Shown: positions 34,671 through 43,610 of the stretch, piece after piece
How the letters are laid out: every line of letters begins with the position of its first letter
How positions within the stretch are numbered: the first letter of the stretch is position 1
NCBI GenBank assembly: GCA_038534295.1
Contig: JBCAXA010000004.1
Location: 1 to 64,000, forward strand
DNA: 64,000 bases
From: JBCAXA01 sp038534295
GTDB lineage: Bacteria > Pseudomonadota > Gammaproteobacteria > Steroidobacterales > Woeseiaceae
Reading direction: 5' to 3'
Notes under the pieces: model-generated
Seen by the model: the letters and a program-made list of their open reading frames with translations, nothing else
Databases searched by the model: none
Told to the model about the DNA's origin: nothing
Program-made: the position numbers and the translations under genes

Positions 34671-35651
34671 ATGACTATGGCGAGACGAATGACACGGGTA
34701 CCGAGCAAGCTAGGCATCGTAATGGACCCGATCGCGACGATTAAGCCCGAAAAAGACACGAGTTTTGCCATGTTGCTCGAAGCAAAGCGGCGCGGCTGGC
34801 AACTCGCCTATTTCGAGCAAAGCGATTTGTGGCTGGACGACGGCACCGCATACGGTCGCGCGCGGACTTTGGACGTGCACGAAGACCAAACGCCGTTTTT
34901 CGAGCTCGGCGACGCTGAAACGACCGAACTTGGCGCACTCGACGTCATTTTGATGCGCAAAGACCCGCCGTTCGACATGGAATACGTCTACACGACGTAC
35001 GTTCTCGAGCGCGCTGAGGAGGCCGGCGCCTTGGTGGTCAATCGACCACAGGCGCTCAGGGACATGAACGAAAAGGTCTACACCGCCTGGTTTGCCCACT
35101 TGTGCCCGCCGACGCTCGTCACGCGCTCTATGCAAACGATTCGACGTTTTCTGAAGACGCACGGCAAAATCATCGTCAAACCACTGGACGGTATGGGCGG
35201 GCGCTCGATATTCGCCGTGAACGCCGGCGATCCGAACACGAACGTCATTCTCGAGACGCTCACCGTTAACGGCACACGGTTCGCGATGGCGCAGGGCTAC
35301 ATCCCGGAAATCAGCGACGGCGACAAGCGCGTTATCGTCGTGGACGGCGAGCCGGTCGACTACATGCTGGCGCGCGTCCCGGGCGGCGATGATCCGCGCG
35401 GCAACCTGGTGATGGGCGCTACCGGCGAAGGCCGACCGTTGGGAGAGGCCGACAGACGCATTGCGACCGAGGTCGGCGCGGCGCTCCGCGAGCGCGGTGT
35501 GCGCTTCGCCGGACTCGACATCATTGGTTCGTCGCTGACCGAGATCAACGTAACCAGTCCGACCGGTATCCGCGAGATCGACCGACAGTTCGGTACCAAT
35601 ATTGCCGCACAGCTGTTTGACCGACTCGAACTGCATCTCGAGCAACAGTGA
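34671..35651 (+). CDS. gshB: Glutathione synthetase
   Basis: ATP-grasp ligase joining glycine to gamma-glutamylcysteine. LGIVMDPIATIKPEKDTSFAMLLEA is the family N-terminus, with KPLDGMGGRSIF as ATP-binding loop and INVTSPTGIREIDR at the C-terminus. 326 aa if the first ATG is used; ATGs at codons 3 and 7 are alternatives. It overlaps apbE by 4 nt (GTGA) and heads the operon gshB-apbE-tonB-yqgE-ruvX-pyrB. Confidence 0.95.
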   Translation: MTMARRMTRVPSKLGIVMDPIATIKPEKDTSFAMLLEAKRRGWQLAYFEQSDLWLDDGTAYGRARTLDVHEDQTPFFELGDAETTELGALDVILMRKDPPFDMEYVYTTYVLERAEEAGALVVNRPQALRDMNEKVYTAWFAHLCPPTLVTRSMQTIRRFLKTHGKIIVKPLDGMGGRSIFAVNAGDPNTNVILETLTVNGTRFAMAQGYIPEISDGDKRVIVVDGEPVDYMLARVPGGDDPRGNLVMGATGEGRPLGEADRRIATEVGAALRERGVRFAGLDIIGSSLTEINVTSPTGIREIDRQFGTNIAAQLFDRLELHLEQQ

Positions 35652-36664
35652 TTCGTGTTGCGGGCGCCGCGTTGGTGCTGGTGCTCGCGGCCTGCAGTGC
35701 ACCAACGTCGACCCATGAGCGCTCGTTACATACCTTTGGTACGTCGGTACGTATCGAGCTTCGCGGTCTCAATACGGCTGACGCCAGCGTGGTTGCCGAT
35801 CAGATCGAGCGCTCGCTCAATCGCTGGAACCACGACTGGTATGCGTGGGGTGACGGGGCGCTCGGATCGCTCAACCAAACGCTCGCTAACACAACGGTAG
35901 CAACCACCTCAGCCGATATCGGCGCACTGCTGAGCGCCGCCAAACTCATGCGCGCGCGCAGCGGTGGCCTGTTCGACCCGACGGTCGGCGAACTGGTCGA
36001 GCTGTGGCAATTCGACGACCTGAGCGCCACCACCGATGACCTACCGGAATCGACCGAGCTCGATTCAGCGCGCGCCAACGCGGCCTTTACCGTCGACCTC
36101 GAGAACGGACAGGCAATAATCCGCACCGAGCGAGCCGGCGTGCAGTTCGATCTCGGCGGAATTGCCAAGGGTTATGCGCTTGCTGAGCTCGAGCGCGAAT
36201 TGCGCGCCGCATCCGTGCCGGCCGCCATCGTCGATATCGGCGGTGACGTGCTCGTTATCGACGCGAATGCCAACAGCGCGATGACCATCGGCATCGTCAA
36301 CCCGCGCGGCACGGGAACGCTCGCGCACGTCGTGGCAAACGACGGTGAAGCGGTGGTCACATCGGGTGATTACGCGCGCTACCGCGAGATTGACGGCGAA
36401 CGCTATCACCACATCATTGACCCACGCACAGGACGGCCTGGCACAGGTGCACGCGCTGTCACCGTTATCGATCGTGACCCGGTGCTCGCGGACGCTGCCG
36501 CGACCGCGTTGATGATTGCAGGATCGGCGCTATTTCACGAAACCAGCCGTCGTATGGGCGTAGAATTCGCGTTAATGATCGATGCCGATGGCAACGCCCT
36601 GACCACACCGGCCATGCGCGAGCGCTTGCATGGACTGCGTGAGACCGCGGGTGTGACACCGTGA
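35648..36664 (+). CDS. apbE: FAD:protein FMN transferase ApbE (lipoprotein)
   Basis: Periplasmic flavin transferase that attaches FMN to Ser/Thr of membrane redox proteins such as RnfG/NqrC. Signal peptide with lipobox LAAC at about residues 13-16; DLGGIAKGYAL and the Mg-site IDPRTGRPG are present, plus GDYARYREIDGERYHHIID. Length 338 aa is typical. It is an insertion relative to the gshB-tonB order of Pseudomonas and overlaps both neighbours by 4 nt, so it is integrated in the operon. Confidence 0.93.
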   Translation: MIRVAGAALVLVLAACSAPTSTHERSLHTFGTSVRIELRGLNTADASVVADQIERSLNRWNHDWYAWGDGALGSLNQTLANTTVATTSADIGALLSAAKLMRARSGGLFDPTVGELVELWQFDDLSATTDDLPESTELDSARANAAFTVDLENGQAIIRTERAGVQFDLGGIAKGYALAELERELRAASVPAAIVDIGGDVLVIDANANSAMTIGIVNPRGTGTLAHVVANDGEAVVTSGDYARYREIDGERYHHIIDPRTGRPGTGARAVTVIDRDPVLADAAATALMIAGSALFHETSRRMGVEFALMIDADGNALTTPAMRERLHGLRETAGVTP

Positions 36665-37554
36665 ACGAAACCGTGACGGCACTCGAGCGCGGCATGCTGC
36701 CCATCGTGCCGCCGCAAACCGATCGACTGCCACCAATGCTGTTTTTGGCGGCGTTGTTCCATGCGCTCGTCATCCTGGGCGTCACGTTTGACGCAGGGCT
36801 CGACCGCATGGGCGATAACTCGCTGACGCTCGACGTCGTGATGTTAACGGAGACCACGCAGCGCATCGCGCGGCCAAGCGACGCAGCGTACCTCGCGGCC
36901 GTCAGCCAGACCGGTGCCGGTAACACGACCGAGCGGCGACCCGCCGGCGCGCCACCGCCAGGTGTTAATGCCCCACAAGAGCTGACTGAGCTCCTGGGCG
37001 ACTTCGCGCCCGATGTCGACCCAACCGACATAATCGCCGCACCGCTTTTGACGACGACCGCGCTGACCGATCGCACGGCAGTCGCCGAGGCCGACGAGGA
37101 AAAAACCGATCCGCCGCCGAATCCAGCCAGCCTACCCACGGGCGCTGAAGCAGCCTTGCCGCTGCCGGAACGCAACGTCACCAACACCGACCTGTACGAC
37201 GCCGATCCGCGCGAGCTCGTTTTTAGTGTCGACACGCGCGAGAGCGATCTGGCCGGCTACCTCGCCGCATGGAAACAGCGTATCGAAACGGAAGGCACGC
37301 GTTTTTACAACCGCCAGCAGCTCGACAGTTTTGCGGACTCGGGCAGCCCGATCATTGAAGTGGCGATCGACGCAGACGGTGCGCTGGCCGAGATCATCGT
37401 GGTGAGCTCATCGGGCAACGGCTCGGTGGATCAAGCCGCACTGAATGTGCTACGCCAGGCCTCGCCATACGCACCGATCCCACAACACTTGCGGGCCGAC
37501 TACGACTCACTGCGATTTCGGTACCGGTTCGAGTTTGCGCGGGTCGAGCGATGA
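36661..37554 (+). CDS. TonB family energy transducer
   Basis: Inner-membrane protein with one N-terminal helix (about residues 25-44), a long Pro/Ala/Thr-rich periplasmic spacer, and a C-terminal TonB domain (about 195-297; YLAAWKQRIETEGTRFYN, then VIEVAIDADGALAEI and SSGNGSVDQAALNVLRQASPYAPIP-like text). P. aeruginosa has tonB3, required for twitching motility, at this very position, so a link to pili is plausible. No exbBD is seen nearby. GTG start overlapping the apbE stop. Confidence 0.88.
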   Translation: MNETVTALERGMLPIVPPQTDRLPPMLFLAALFHALVILGVTFDAGLDRMGDNSLTLDVVMLTETTQRIARPSDAAYLAAVSQTGAGNTTERRPAGAPPPGVNAPQELTELLGDFAPDVDPTDIIAAPLLTTTALTDRTAVAEADEEKTDPPPNPASLPTGAEAALPLPERNVTNTDLYDADPRELVFSVDTRESDLAGYLAAWKQRIETEGTRFYNRQQLDSFADSGSPIIEVAIDADGALAEIIVVSSSGNGSVDQAALNVLRQASPYAPIPQHLRADYDSLRFRYRFEFARVER

Positions 37555-37576
37555 GCGCTCACGGCGACACAGCGAC

Positions 37577-38134
37577 GTGAGTACATCGCTGAAAAACCAT
37601 TTCCTCGTTGCCATGCCGGGCATGAACGATCCGAGCTTCGAAGAAACCGTCACGCTGATTTGCGAGCACACCAGCGAAGGCGCGATGGGCGTCATCATCA
37701 ATCGGCCAACACCACTGACACTCGGCGACGTGCTTGGCGAACTGGACCTGGCAGCCTCGTCGACCGCCATGGCCGAGCGCCAGGTCGTGGCAGGCGGACC
37801 GGTGTCGCAAGATCGTGGGTTTGTCGTGCACGGCCAGCCCGGCGAATTCGAATCGACACTAGAGGTTTCGACGGATTTGCGCATAAGTTTTTCGCTCGAT
37901 GTCGTGAACTGGCTTGCAACACTCGGCCAACCGGAAAAAATTCTCTTCGGCCTCGGTTACGCGGGCTGGGAAAGTGGCCAGCTCGAACAGGAAATTCTCA
38001 GCAACGCCTGGCTTACGACGCCCAGCGACACCGGCATCGTGTTCGACGTGCCGTTCGAGGCTCGTTGGAAAGCCGCGGCAGATCTCATCGGCGTCGATCT
38101 CGCCCGCATCGCACCGGGCGCCGGGCATGACTGA
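37577..38134 (+). CDS. YqgE/AlgH family protein
   Basis: Conserved protein of 185 aa: LKNHFLVAMPGMNDPSFEETVTLICEH, EGAMGVIINRP, GGPVSQDRGFVVH and LGYAGWESGQLEQEI are the family hallmarks. Molecular function is not established; AlgH has been connected to alginate regulation in Pseudomonas. GTG start at 37577, as the open frame upstream overlaps tonB. It overlaps ruvX by 8 nt. Confidence 0.92.
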   Translation: MSTSLKNHFLVAMPGMNDPSFEETVTLICEHTSEGAMGVIINRPTPLTLGDVLGELDLAASSTAMAERQVVAGGPVSQDRGFVVHGQPGEFESTLEVSTDLRISFSLDVVNWLATLGQPEKILFGLGYAGWESGQLEQEILSNAWLTTPSDTGIVFDVPFEARWKAAADLIGVDLARIAPGAGHD

Positions 38135-38552
38135 CAGCGAAACCGTACTCGCCTTCGATGTCGGGCTCGCGCGCATCGGCGTTGCCGTAGGACAGTCGCT
38201 GACGGCGACGGCAACGCCGCTGACCACACTGCGCGCGGACGACGCGGAACTGGCAACCAACATCGCAGGCCTGGTGGCCGAATGGCGCCCCCAGCGGCTG
38301 TTGGTGGGTATGCCGGACGACGTGGGCTCACCGACGTCGATCCGCGAGCACATCCGCGCATTTGCGCGCGGGCTGGAGCGCTACGCGATGCCGATTCACT
38401 TTGTCGATGAGTCGTTCAGCTCACGGGAAGCCGAAGCGCGCTTGCGCGCCCGTCGGCAAGCGGGGGGCCGGCGCACACAGCGCGCCGATATCGACGCGGA
38501 AGCGGCGCGAATCATCGCCGAGCAGTGGCTGACGACGGGTCCACCCGACTGA
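38127..38552 (+). CDS. ruvX: Holliday junction resolvase-like protein RuvX (YqgF)
   Basis: RNase H-fold nuclease family implicated in 16S rRNA 3' processing and possibly recombination. AFDVGLARIGVAVGQ holds the first catalytic Asp; VVGMP-like LLVGMPDDVGS and VDESFSS follow, with DIDAEAARIIAEQWL near the C-terminus. 141 aa from the ATG at 38127. Conserved next to yqgE across gammaproteobacteria. Confidence 0.92.
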   Translation: MTDSETVLAFDVGLARIGVAVGQSLTATATPLTTLRADDAELATNIAGLVAEWRPQRLLVGMPDDVGSPTSIREHIRAFARGLERYAMPIHFVDESFSSREAEARLRARRQAGGRRTQRADIDAEAARIIAEQWLTTGPPD

Positions 38553-38599
38553 CGCGACTCAGCACGAGTCTCCCCCGGAGCTCTGCTAGACTTCGCGCG

Positions 38600-39607
38600 A
38601 TGAGCGCTACCCCCAAACCCGTCGCTAGCAACGGCGCGAGCGACATTCAACGTTGGCCCGATGGATCGCTACGCCACTTGCTGACGCTCGATGGGCTCAG
38701 CCGTGACGACGTCGTCGATATGCTCGACCGCGCCGACAGTTACTTATCGCCGCAGGGGGCAGCGCCAGTGCGCAATGACCGGCTCAGCGGCCGCACCGTT
38801 GCGAATCTGTTTTTCGAACCTAGCACCCGGACGCGCGCGTCGTTCGAACTCGCGGCGAAACGACTCGGTGCAGACGTCATAAATCTCGACGTCAATATGT
38901 CGTCGCGCATCAAGGGCGAGAGCATCCTCGATACGATTTACACGCTCGAAGCCATGCAATGCGATTTTTTCGTGGTGCGGGATGCCAGCGAAGGCGTACC
39001 GCGCATGATCGCGGAGCACGTACAGCCGCACATTGCCATCCTGAACGCCGGCGAGGCGAGTTCCGCGCACCCGACGCAAGGATTGCTCGACGTGCTGACT
39101 ATTCGTCATCACAAGCAGCGATTCGCCGATCTCGTTGTTACGGTCGTTGGCGACGTCGGCCATTCGCGCGTCGCTCGCTCGCTGTACCACGCCCTCACGG
39201 CGCTCGGCGTCGGCGAGCTGCGTTTGGTCGCGCCGGCAGCGCTCGCGCCCGATGCCACGCTGTACCCGCACGCGATCGTGGGTAATGCCGTCGACGATGC
39301 GCTCCGCGGCGCCGACGTCGTCATGACGCTGCGTATTCAGCGCGAACGCCTGGACGGCGCGCACGGACAACCCGACGCTACGCACTACCACACCGAGTTC
39401 GGCATCACGGCCGAGCGCCTGGCGCTCGCGAAACCTGACGCCATCGTCATGCATCCTGGCCCGATGAATCGCGACGTCGAAATTGCGTCGTCGATTGCTG
39501 ACGGCGGCCAGTCAGTCATCACCGAACAAGTGCGCAACGGCGTCGCTGTGCGCATGGCGGTGCTCGATCACATTGATCAGACTCGTAAGCGGAATTTGGG
39601 CGCATGA
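38600..39607 (+). CDS. pyrB: Aspartate carbamoyltransferase catalytic subunit
   Basis: Condenses carbamoyl phosphate and aspartate in pyrimidine synthesis. Carbamoyl-phosphate motif FFEPSTRTRASFE, then ILNAGEASSAHPTQGLLD and MHPGPMNRDVEI are conserved. 335 aa from the ATG at 38600 with an approximately 25-residue N-terminal extension, as in the Pseudomonas type that pairs with an inactive dihydroorotase. No such pyrC-like gene follows here; a pyrK-like gene does, overlapping by 4 nt. Confidence 0.95.
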   Translation: MSATPKPVASNGASDIQRWPDGSLRHLLTLDGLSRDDVVDMLDRADSYLSPQGAAPVRNDRLSGRTVANLFFEPSTRTRASFELAAKRLGADVINLDVNMSSRIKGESILDTIYTLEAMQCDFFVVRDASEGVPRMIAEHVQPHIAILNAGEASSAHPTQGLLDVLTIRHHKQRFADLVVTVVGDVGHSRVARSLYHALTALGVGELRLVAPAALAPDATLYPHAIVGNAVDDALRGADVVMTLRIQRERLDGAHGQPDATHYHTEFGITAERLALAKPDAIVMHPGPMNRDVEIASSIADGGQSVITEQVRNGVAVRMAVLDHIDQTRKRNLGA

Positions 39608-40488
39608 CCGGCCAAGAAAATCGCGGCACCATCCTGCTCGAGGACGCCGAGGTCATCGAGCAGTTCGACTGGCCGGAAGAGCAATACATCGTGCGACTGC
39701 GTTCGCCGCGTGTCGCCGCCGCGGCGCAGGCCGGCTCGTTCGTTCACCTGACCTGCGATAACGCGATTCCGATGCGAAGGCCCTTGTCGATCATGCGCGT
39801 CGATGCCGAAGCCGGCTGGCTGGACATTCTCTACAAGATCCACGGCGAAGGACTGCGCGCCCTCGCCGATCAACGGCCTGGTGAACTGCTGTCGTGCCTC
39901 GGACCGATCGGCAAACCGTTCGAACCGCGTCCCGAGCGACCGCACCGGGTACTGATCGGCGGCGGCGTCGGCATCCCGCCATTGGTGTTCCTGGCCGAAG
40001 CACTCGCCGGCGACAGCAGCGGACAAACGGTCGCATTCATGGGCTCAGAAATCCCGTTTCCGTTCGACCTCGGCAGCGCCACTGACGCCCTGCCCGGCAT
40101 CGACGCGACCGTTGACGCAACAATGCAACTCCTCGATGACCACGCGATCCCGTCCCGCCTCGCAAGCCTTGCGGGCTTTGACGGCGTCTACAACGGCTAC
40201 GTCACCGAACTCGCGAGCGACTACCTCGCCGCCTTGCCCGCCGACGAACTCGCGAAGTGCGAGATCTTCTCGTGCGGCCCGACGCCGATGCTCAAAGCCA
40301 CCGCCGCCGTCGCCCGCAAGTTCAACCTGCCCTGCCAAGTCTCCCTCGAGGAATACATGGCATGCGCCGTCGGCGGCTGCGCCGGCTGCACCGTCCCCGT
40401 CACCATCGACGGCACCGTCGCCATGAAACGCGTCTGCGTCGACGGCCCGGTCTTCGAAGCCCAAACGGTGTTTCCGGCCAGCGGCTGA
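39604..40488 (+). CDS. PyrK-like dihydroorotate dehydrogenase electron-transfer subunit
   Basis: Flavin/[2Fe-2S] oxidoreductase subunit (294 aa): FAD-binding RRPLSIMRVD (about 58-67), NAD-binding GGGVGIPPLVFLAEAL (about 119-134), and the PyrK-type cluster Cys254, Cys259, Cys262, Cys278. In class 1B dihydroorotate dehydrogenase PyrK passes electrons from orotate synthesis to NAD. It overlaps pyrB (ATGA), so a pyrimidine role is likely, yet no pyrD is in the window. Could instead serve another oxidoreductase. Confidence 0.85.
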   Translation: MTGQENRGTILLEDAEVIEQFDWPEEQYIVRLRSPRVAAAAQAGSFVHLTCDNAIPMRRPLSIMRVDAEAGWLDILYKIHGEGLRALADQRPGELLSCLGPIGKPFEPRPERPHRVLIGGGVGIPPLVFLAEALAGDSSGQTVAFMGSEIPFPFDLGSATDALPGIDATVDATMQLLDDHAIPSRLASLAGFDGVYNGYVTELASDYLAALPADELAKCEIFSCGPTPMLKATAAVARKFNLPCQVSLEEYMACAVGGCAGCTVPVTIDGTVAMKRVCVDGPVFEAQTVFPASG

Positions 40489-40513
40489 TAACCGTTCCTC
40501 TACCGCAATCCAC

Positions 40514-41236
40514 GCACTTTTTTTGGACGCGTGATCGTCTCGAGCCGAAACGCAGCGCGGCAGCAAATCGTCTGGGGCGAGTCAGGCGTGGGCGAGACTA
40601 GGCGCGGGCTGGCGAGGTCGAGAGGATATGCGCCGTTCGGCCACCGGGGCGCGCTGAGAGCGTCTCAGGTGCGGCCGAGACAAGGCATTTTTCGGCGAGA
40701 GGCGTGAGCGTATAAGCGAATACGTGATCGTCTCGAGCCGACGCTCCACGCAGCGGCTAACCGTCTGGGGCGAGTCNNNNNNNNNNNNNNNNNNNNNNNN
40801 NNNNNNNNNNNNNNNNNNNNNNNNNNNNNNNNNNNNNNNNNNNNNNNNNNNNNNNNNNNNNNNNNNNNNNNNNNNNAGGCGTGGGCGAGACTAGGCGCGG
40901 GCTGGCGAGAAAGGTGAGCGTATAGACGAATACGTGAGCGTTTCGAGCCAGACTGCAACAACGTATCGCCCCGTTCGGCGGCGAAAGAACAAATCACCGT
41001 ACCGCTTCCGCAACGCATTGAGACCGATCCAGGTCGGCCGAGACAAGGCATTTTTCGGCGAGAGGCGTGAGCGTATAAGCGCATACGTGATCGTCTCGAG
41101 CCGACGCTCCACGCAGCGGCTAACCGTCTGGGGCGAGTCAGGCGTGGGCGAGACTAGGCGCGGGCTGGCGAGAAAGGTGAGCGTATAGACGAATACGTGA
41201 GCGTTTCGAGCCAGACCGCAACAACGTATCGCCCCC
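40514..41236. repeat. 263-bp tandem repeat region interrupted by the scaffold gap
   Basis: The unit starting AGGCGTGGGCGAGACTAGGC begins at 40584 (divergent copy), 40877 and 41140; the last two are 263 bp apart. Within each unit a shorter motif of about 38 bp (GTGAGCGTAT, 6 variable bases, ATACGTGA, then TCGAGCC) occurs twice, at 40704, 40914, 41067 and 41177; its CGTAT/ATACG arms form an inverted repeat. The region 40489-41254 contains no supportable gene. It separates pyrK-like and the converging pilU-type gene. Confidence 0.9.
40777..40876. other. Scaffold gap (100 N)
   Basis: Exactly 100 N, a conventional placeholder of unknown true size. The bases on both sides join seamlessly in repeat phase (GGGCGAGTC before, AGGCGTGGG after, as in the uninterrupted copy at about 41131-41148), so the missing sequence is probably a whole number of 263-bp units. 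Confidence 0.95.
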
Positions 41237-41254
41237 GCATGGGTCGTCCCAGAG

Positions 41255-42310
41255 TTAGCCGAAGTTGATTTGGGCTTCTAGGTTTGTGCGTGAATCCGCG
41301 TTTTGGAGGGCTTCCTCCATCGTAATCTTGCCCTGCCGATACAGCGCCAGCAGCGCCTGATCGAAGTTCTGCATACCCTGCTCGCTCGAATCCTTGGCGG
41401 CTTCTTTCACGGCCGAGATATCGCCACGGTTAATGAGCTCGGCGATGTGCGGCGTGTTCAGCATGACTTCGACGGCGGCCAGTCGTTTGCCGTCGCGACC
41501 GCGCACCAAACGCTGCGAAATGATCGCGCGCAAGTAGTGCGACAGGTCCATAAACACCTGGCGCTGCTGCGCCTCCGGAAACAGGTTGATGATTCGGTCT
41601 AGGGTTTCCGGCGAGTTGTTCGAGTGCAATGTCGCGATGGCGAGGTGACCGGTGCCGGCCAAATCGATGGCCGCCTGCATGGTTTCGCGATCGCGAATCT
41701 CGCCGATGAAGACGACGTCAGGCGCGGCGCGCATCGCGCTTTTCAACGCTCTGCCGTACGACTTGGTGTCGAGACCGAGCTCACGCTGATTGACGATCGA
41801 CTTCTTGTTGGGGTGCAAAAACTCGATCGGGTCTTCGATCGTGATGATGTGCGATGAGGTTTTCTCGTTGCGATGGTTCAGCATCGCCGCGAGCGTCGTC
41901 GACTTACCGCTGCCGGTCGCGCCGACCATCAGGATCAAGCCGCGTCGCAGCATGACCAATTCCTGCAGCACTTCCGGCATGCCGAGATCGTCGAGTCGCG
42001 GCATTTCGGCGGTAATGTAACGCAGCACCATGCCAACGTTGCTGCGCTGATGAAACACGTTAACGCGGAATCGGCCGAGGCCTGGCTCCGAGATCGCGAA
42101 GTCGATCTCGAGTTCGCGCGAAAAGAACTCCATTTGCTCTTCGTTCATCAGATCGAGAGCAGCCTGGCGCACCATTTTTGGCGTCAACTCAAGCTTATTG
42201 ACAGGCATGATCTTGCCGTCGATCTTGATCTTGACCGGTGCATGGGAGGTAAAGAAAAGGTCCGACGCCTTTTTCTCAACCATCAGATTAAAGAGCGGTT
42301 TGACGTTCAT
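41255..42310 (-). CDS. PilT/PilU family ATPase (third paralogue)
   Basis: Hexameric type IV pilus retraction-type ATPase, 351 aa. Walker A GATGSGKSTTLAAM, Asp box IITIEDPIEFLH, Walker B VVFIGEIRDRETM, His box GHLAIATLHSNN are all intact, so it should be active. By text it is closer to PilU than to PilT. It lies 13 bp after pilU on the same strand, a third member beyond the usual pilT-pilU pair. Confidence 0.9.
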   Translation of the reverse strand: MNVKPLFNLMVEKKASDLFFTSHAPVKIKIDGKIMPVNKLELTPKMVRQAALDLMNEEQMEFFSRELEIDFAISEPGLGRFRVNVFHQRSNVGMVLRYITAEMPRLDDLGMPEVLQELVMLRRGLILMVGATGSGKSTTLAAMLNHRNEKTSSHIITIEDPIEFLHPNKKSIVNQRELGLDTKSYGRALKSAMRAAPDVVFIGEIRDRETMQAAIDLAGTGHLAIATLHSNNSPETLDRIINLFPEAQQRQVFMDLSHYLRAIISQRLVRGRDGKRLAAVEVMLNTPHIAELINRGDISAVKEAAKDSSEQGMQNFDQALLALYRQGKITMEEALQNADSRTNLEAQINFG

Positions 42311-42323
42311 GACGGTCGTGCGG

Positions 42324-43481
42324 TCAGAAGGTCTGCGCGGTGTCCTCTTCCATCATCTTCAGACTCTCGGACTGCTGCGCCGCAAGGTTGTCCTCGCGTT
42401 TGCTCTCCAGCTTGATGCGCAAGCGCAACTCGTTGCTGGAATCGGCGTTTCGCAGCGCCTCTTCGTAAGAAATGATGCCGTCTTCGTAGAGGAAAAACAG
42501 GGCCTGGTCGAAAGTCTGCATACCCAGTCGGGTCGATTTCGACATGACCTCTTTGATCGCCGCGACTTCCCCCTTGAAGATGAGATCGGCGATCAGTGGC
42601 GAGGTCAGCATGATTTCCATTGCGGCGACACGGCCAACGCCCGATTCACGCGGAATCAGACGTTGGGAAATCAACGAGCGCACGTTGAGACTCAGATCCA
42701 TCAGCAGCTGCGAGCGCCGTTCTTCCGGGAAGAAGTTGATGATGCGATCGAGCGCCTGGTTGGCGCTGTTGGCGTGCAGCGTAGCCAGACAAAGGTGACC
42801 GGTTTCGGCGAACTGAATGCCGTACTCCATGGTCTCGCGGTCGCGAATCTCACCGATGAGAATGACGTCGGGCGCCTGGCGGAGCGTGTTCTTGAGTGCC
42901 GCGTGCCAATTCTCCGTATCCACACCGACCTCGCGGTGGGTGATGACACAACCCGAATGCGGATGAACAAACTCGACCGGGTCCTCAACGGTGATCACAT
43001 GACCACGCGAATTGTTGTTGCGGTGACCGATCATCGTTGCGAGCGTCGTCGACTTACCGGAGCCGGTTCCGCCAACCACGATGACGAGCCCGCGCTTTTC
43101 CATCACCACGTCTTTCAAAATCGGCGGCAGATCGAGCTCATCGAAAGTCGGAATAACGGTATTGATGGTACGCAGCACCGCACCAACGGCGCCCTGCTGC
43201 ACGAACGCACTGACACGAAATCGGCCGATGCCCTGCGGGCTGATCGCAAAGTTGCACTCTTTGGTCGCGTCGAACTCACGCGCCTGTTTATCGTTCATGA
43301 TGGAACGAACGATGACCGAACTCTGCTCGTTGGTGAGGCTCTGGTCCGACGCCTTGTGCACCTCGCCATCGATTTTGATCGCGGGTGGGAAGCCGGCCGT
43401 GATGAAGAGGTCGGAGCCTTCCTTCTCGACCATCATCTTCAGGAGGTTCTGCATCAATCGGGCGGCTTGTTCGCGCTGCAT
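42324..43481 (-). CDS. pilU: PilU, retraction ATPase
   Basis: PilT-dependent retraction ATPase, 385 aa. Starts MQREQAARLMQNLLKMMVEKEGSDLF; Walker A GGTGSGKSTTLATM, Walker B VILIGEIRDRETME, His box GHLCLATLHANSANQALDRI. The C-terminal extension beyond PilT length (about 40 residues, charged) is typical of PilU. It follows pilT after 129 bp. Confidence 0.93.
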   Translation of the reverse strand: MQREQAARLMQNLLKMMVEKEGSDLFITAGFPPAIKIDGEVHKASDQSLTNEQSSVIVRSIMNDKQAREFDATKECNFAISPQGIGRFRVSAFVQQGAVGAVLRTINTVIPTFDELDLPPILKDVVMEKRGLVIVVGGTGSGKSTTLATMIGHRNNNSRGHVITVEDPVEFVHPHSGCVITHREVGVDTENWHAALKNTLRQAPDVILIGEIRDRETMEYGIQFAETGHLCLATLHANSANQALDRIINFFPEERRSQLLMDLSLNVRSLISQRLIPRESGVGRVAAMEIMLTSPLIADLIFKGEVAAIKEVMSKSTRLGMQTFDQALFFLYEDGIISYEEALRNADSSNELRLRIKLESKREDNLAAQQSESLKMMEEDTAQTF

Positions 43482-43610
43482 CTGGTTTCCCTTACCTTGA
43501 TCTTGCCTGTGCCGTTACCGGCGAGCCCTTGAAGCTTCGCAAAGCGGACCGACGGCGGGCATCGCGGCACGCCATGCACATTCAACGCCTGTCACGGGTC
43601 GCGACATACG

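Noticed and set aside
40665..41084. Minus-strand open frame crossing the N run
   Set aside because: It is translated through the scaffold gap and consists of the 263-bp repeat; no start or conserved motif supports it.
42198..43532. 444-codon plus-strand open frame
   Set aside because: It lies entirely antisense to pilU and the third PilT-type ATPase, both with complete family motifs. Such long antisense frames are common in high-GC coding DNA.
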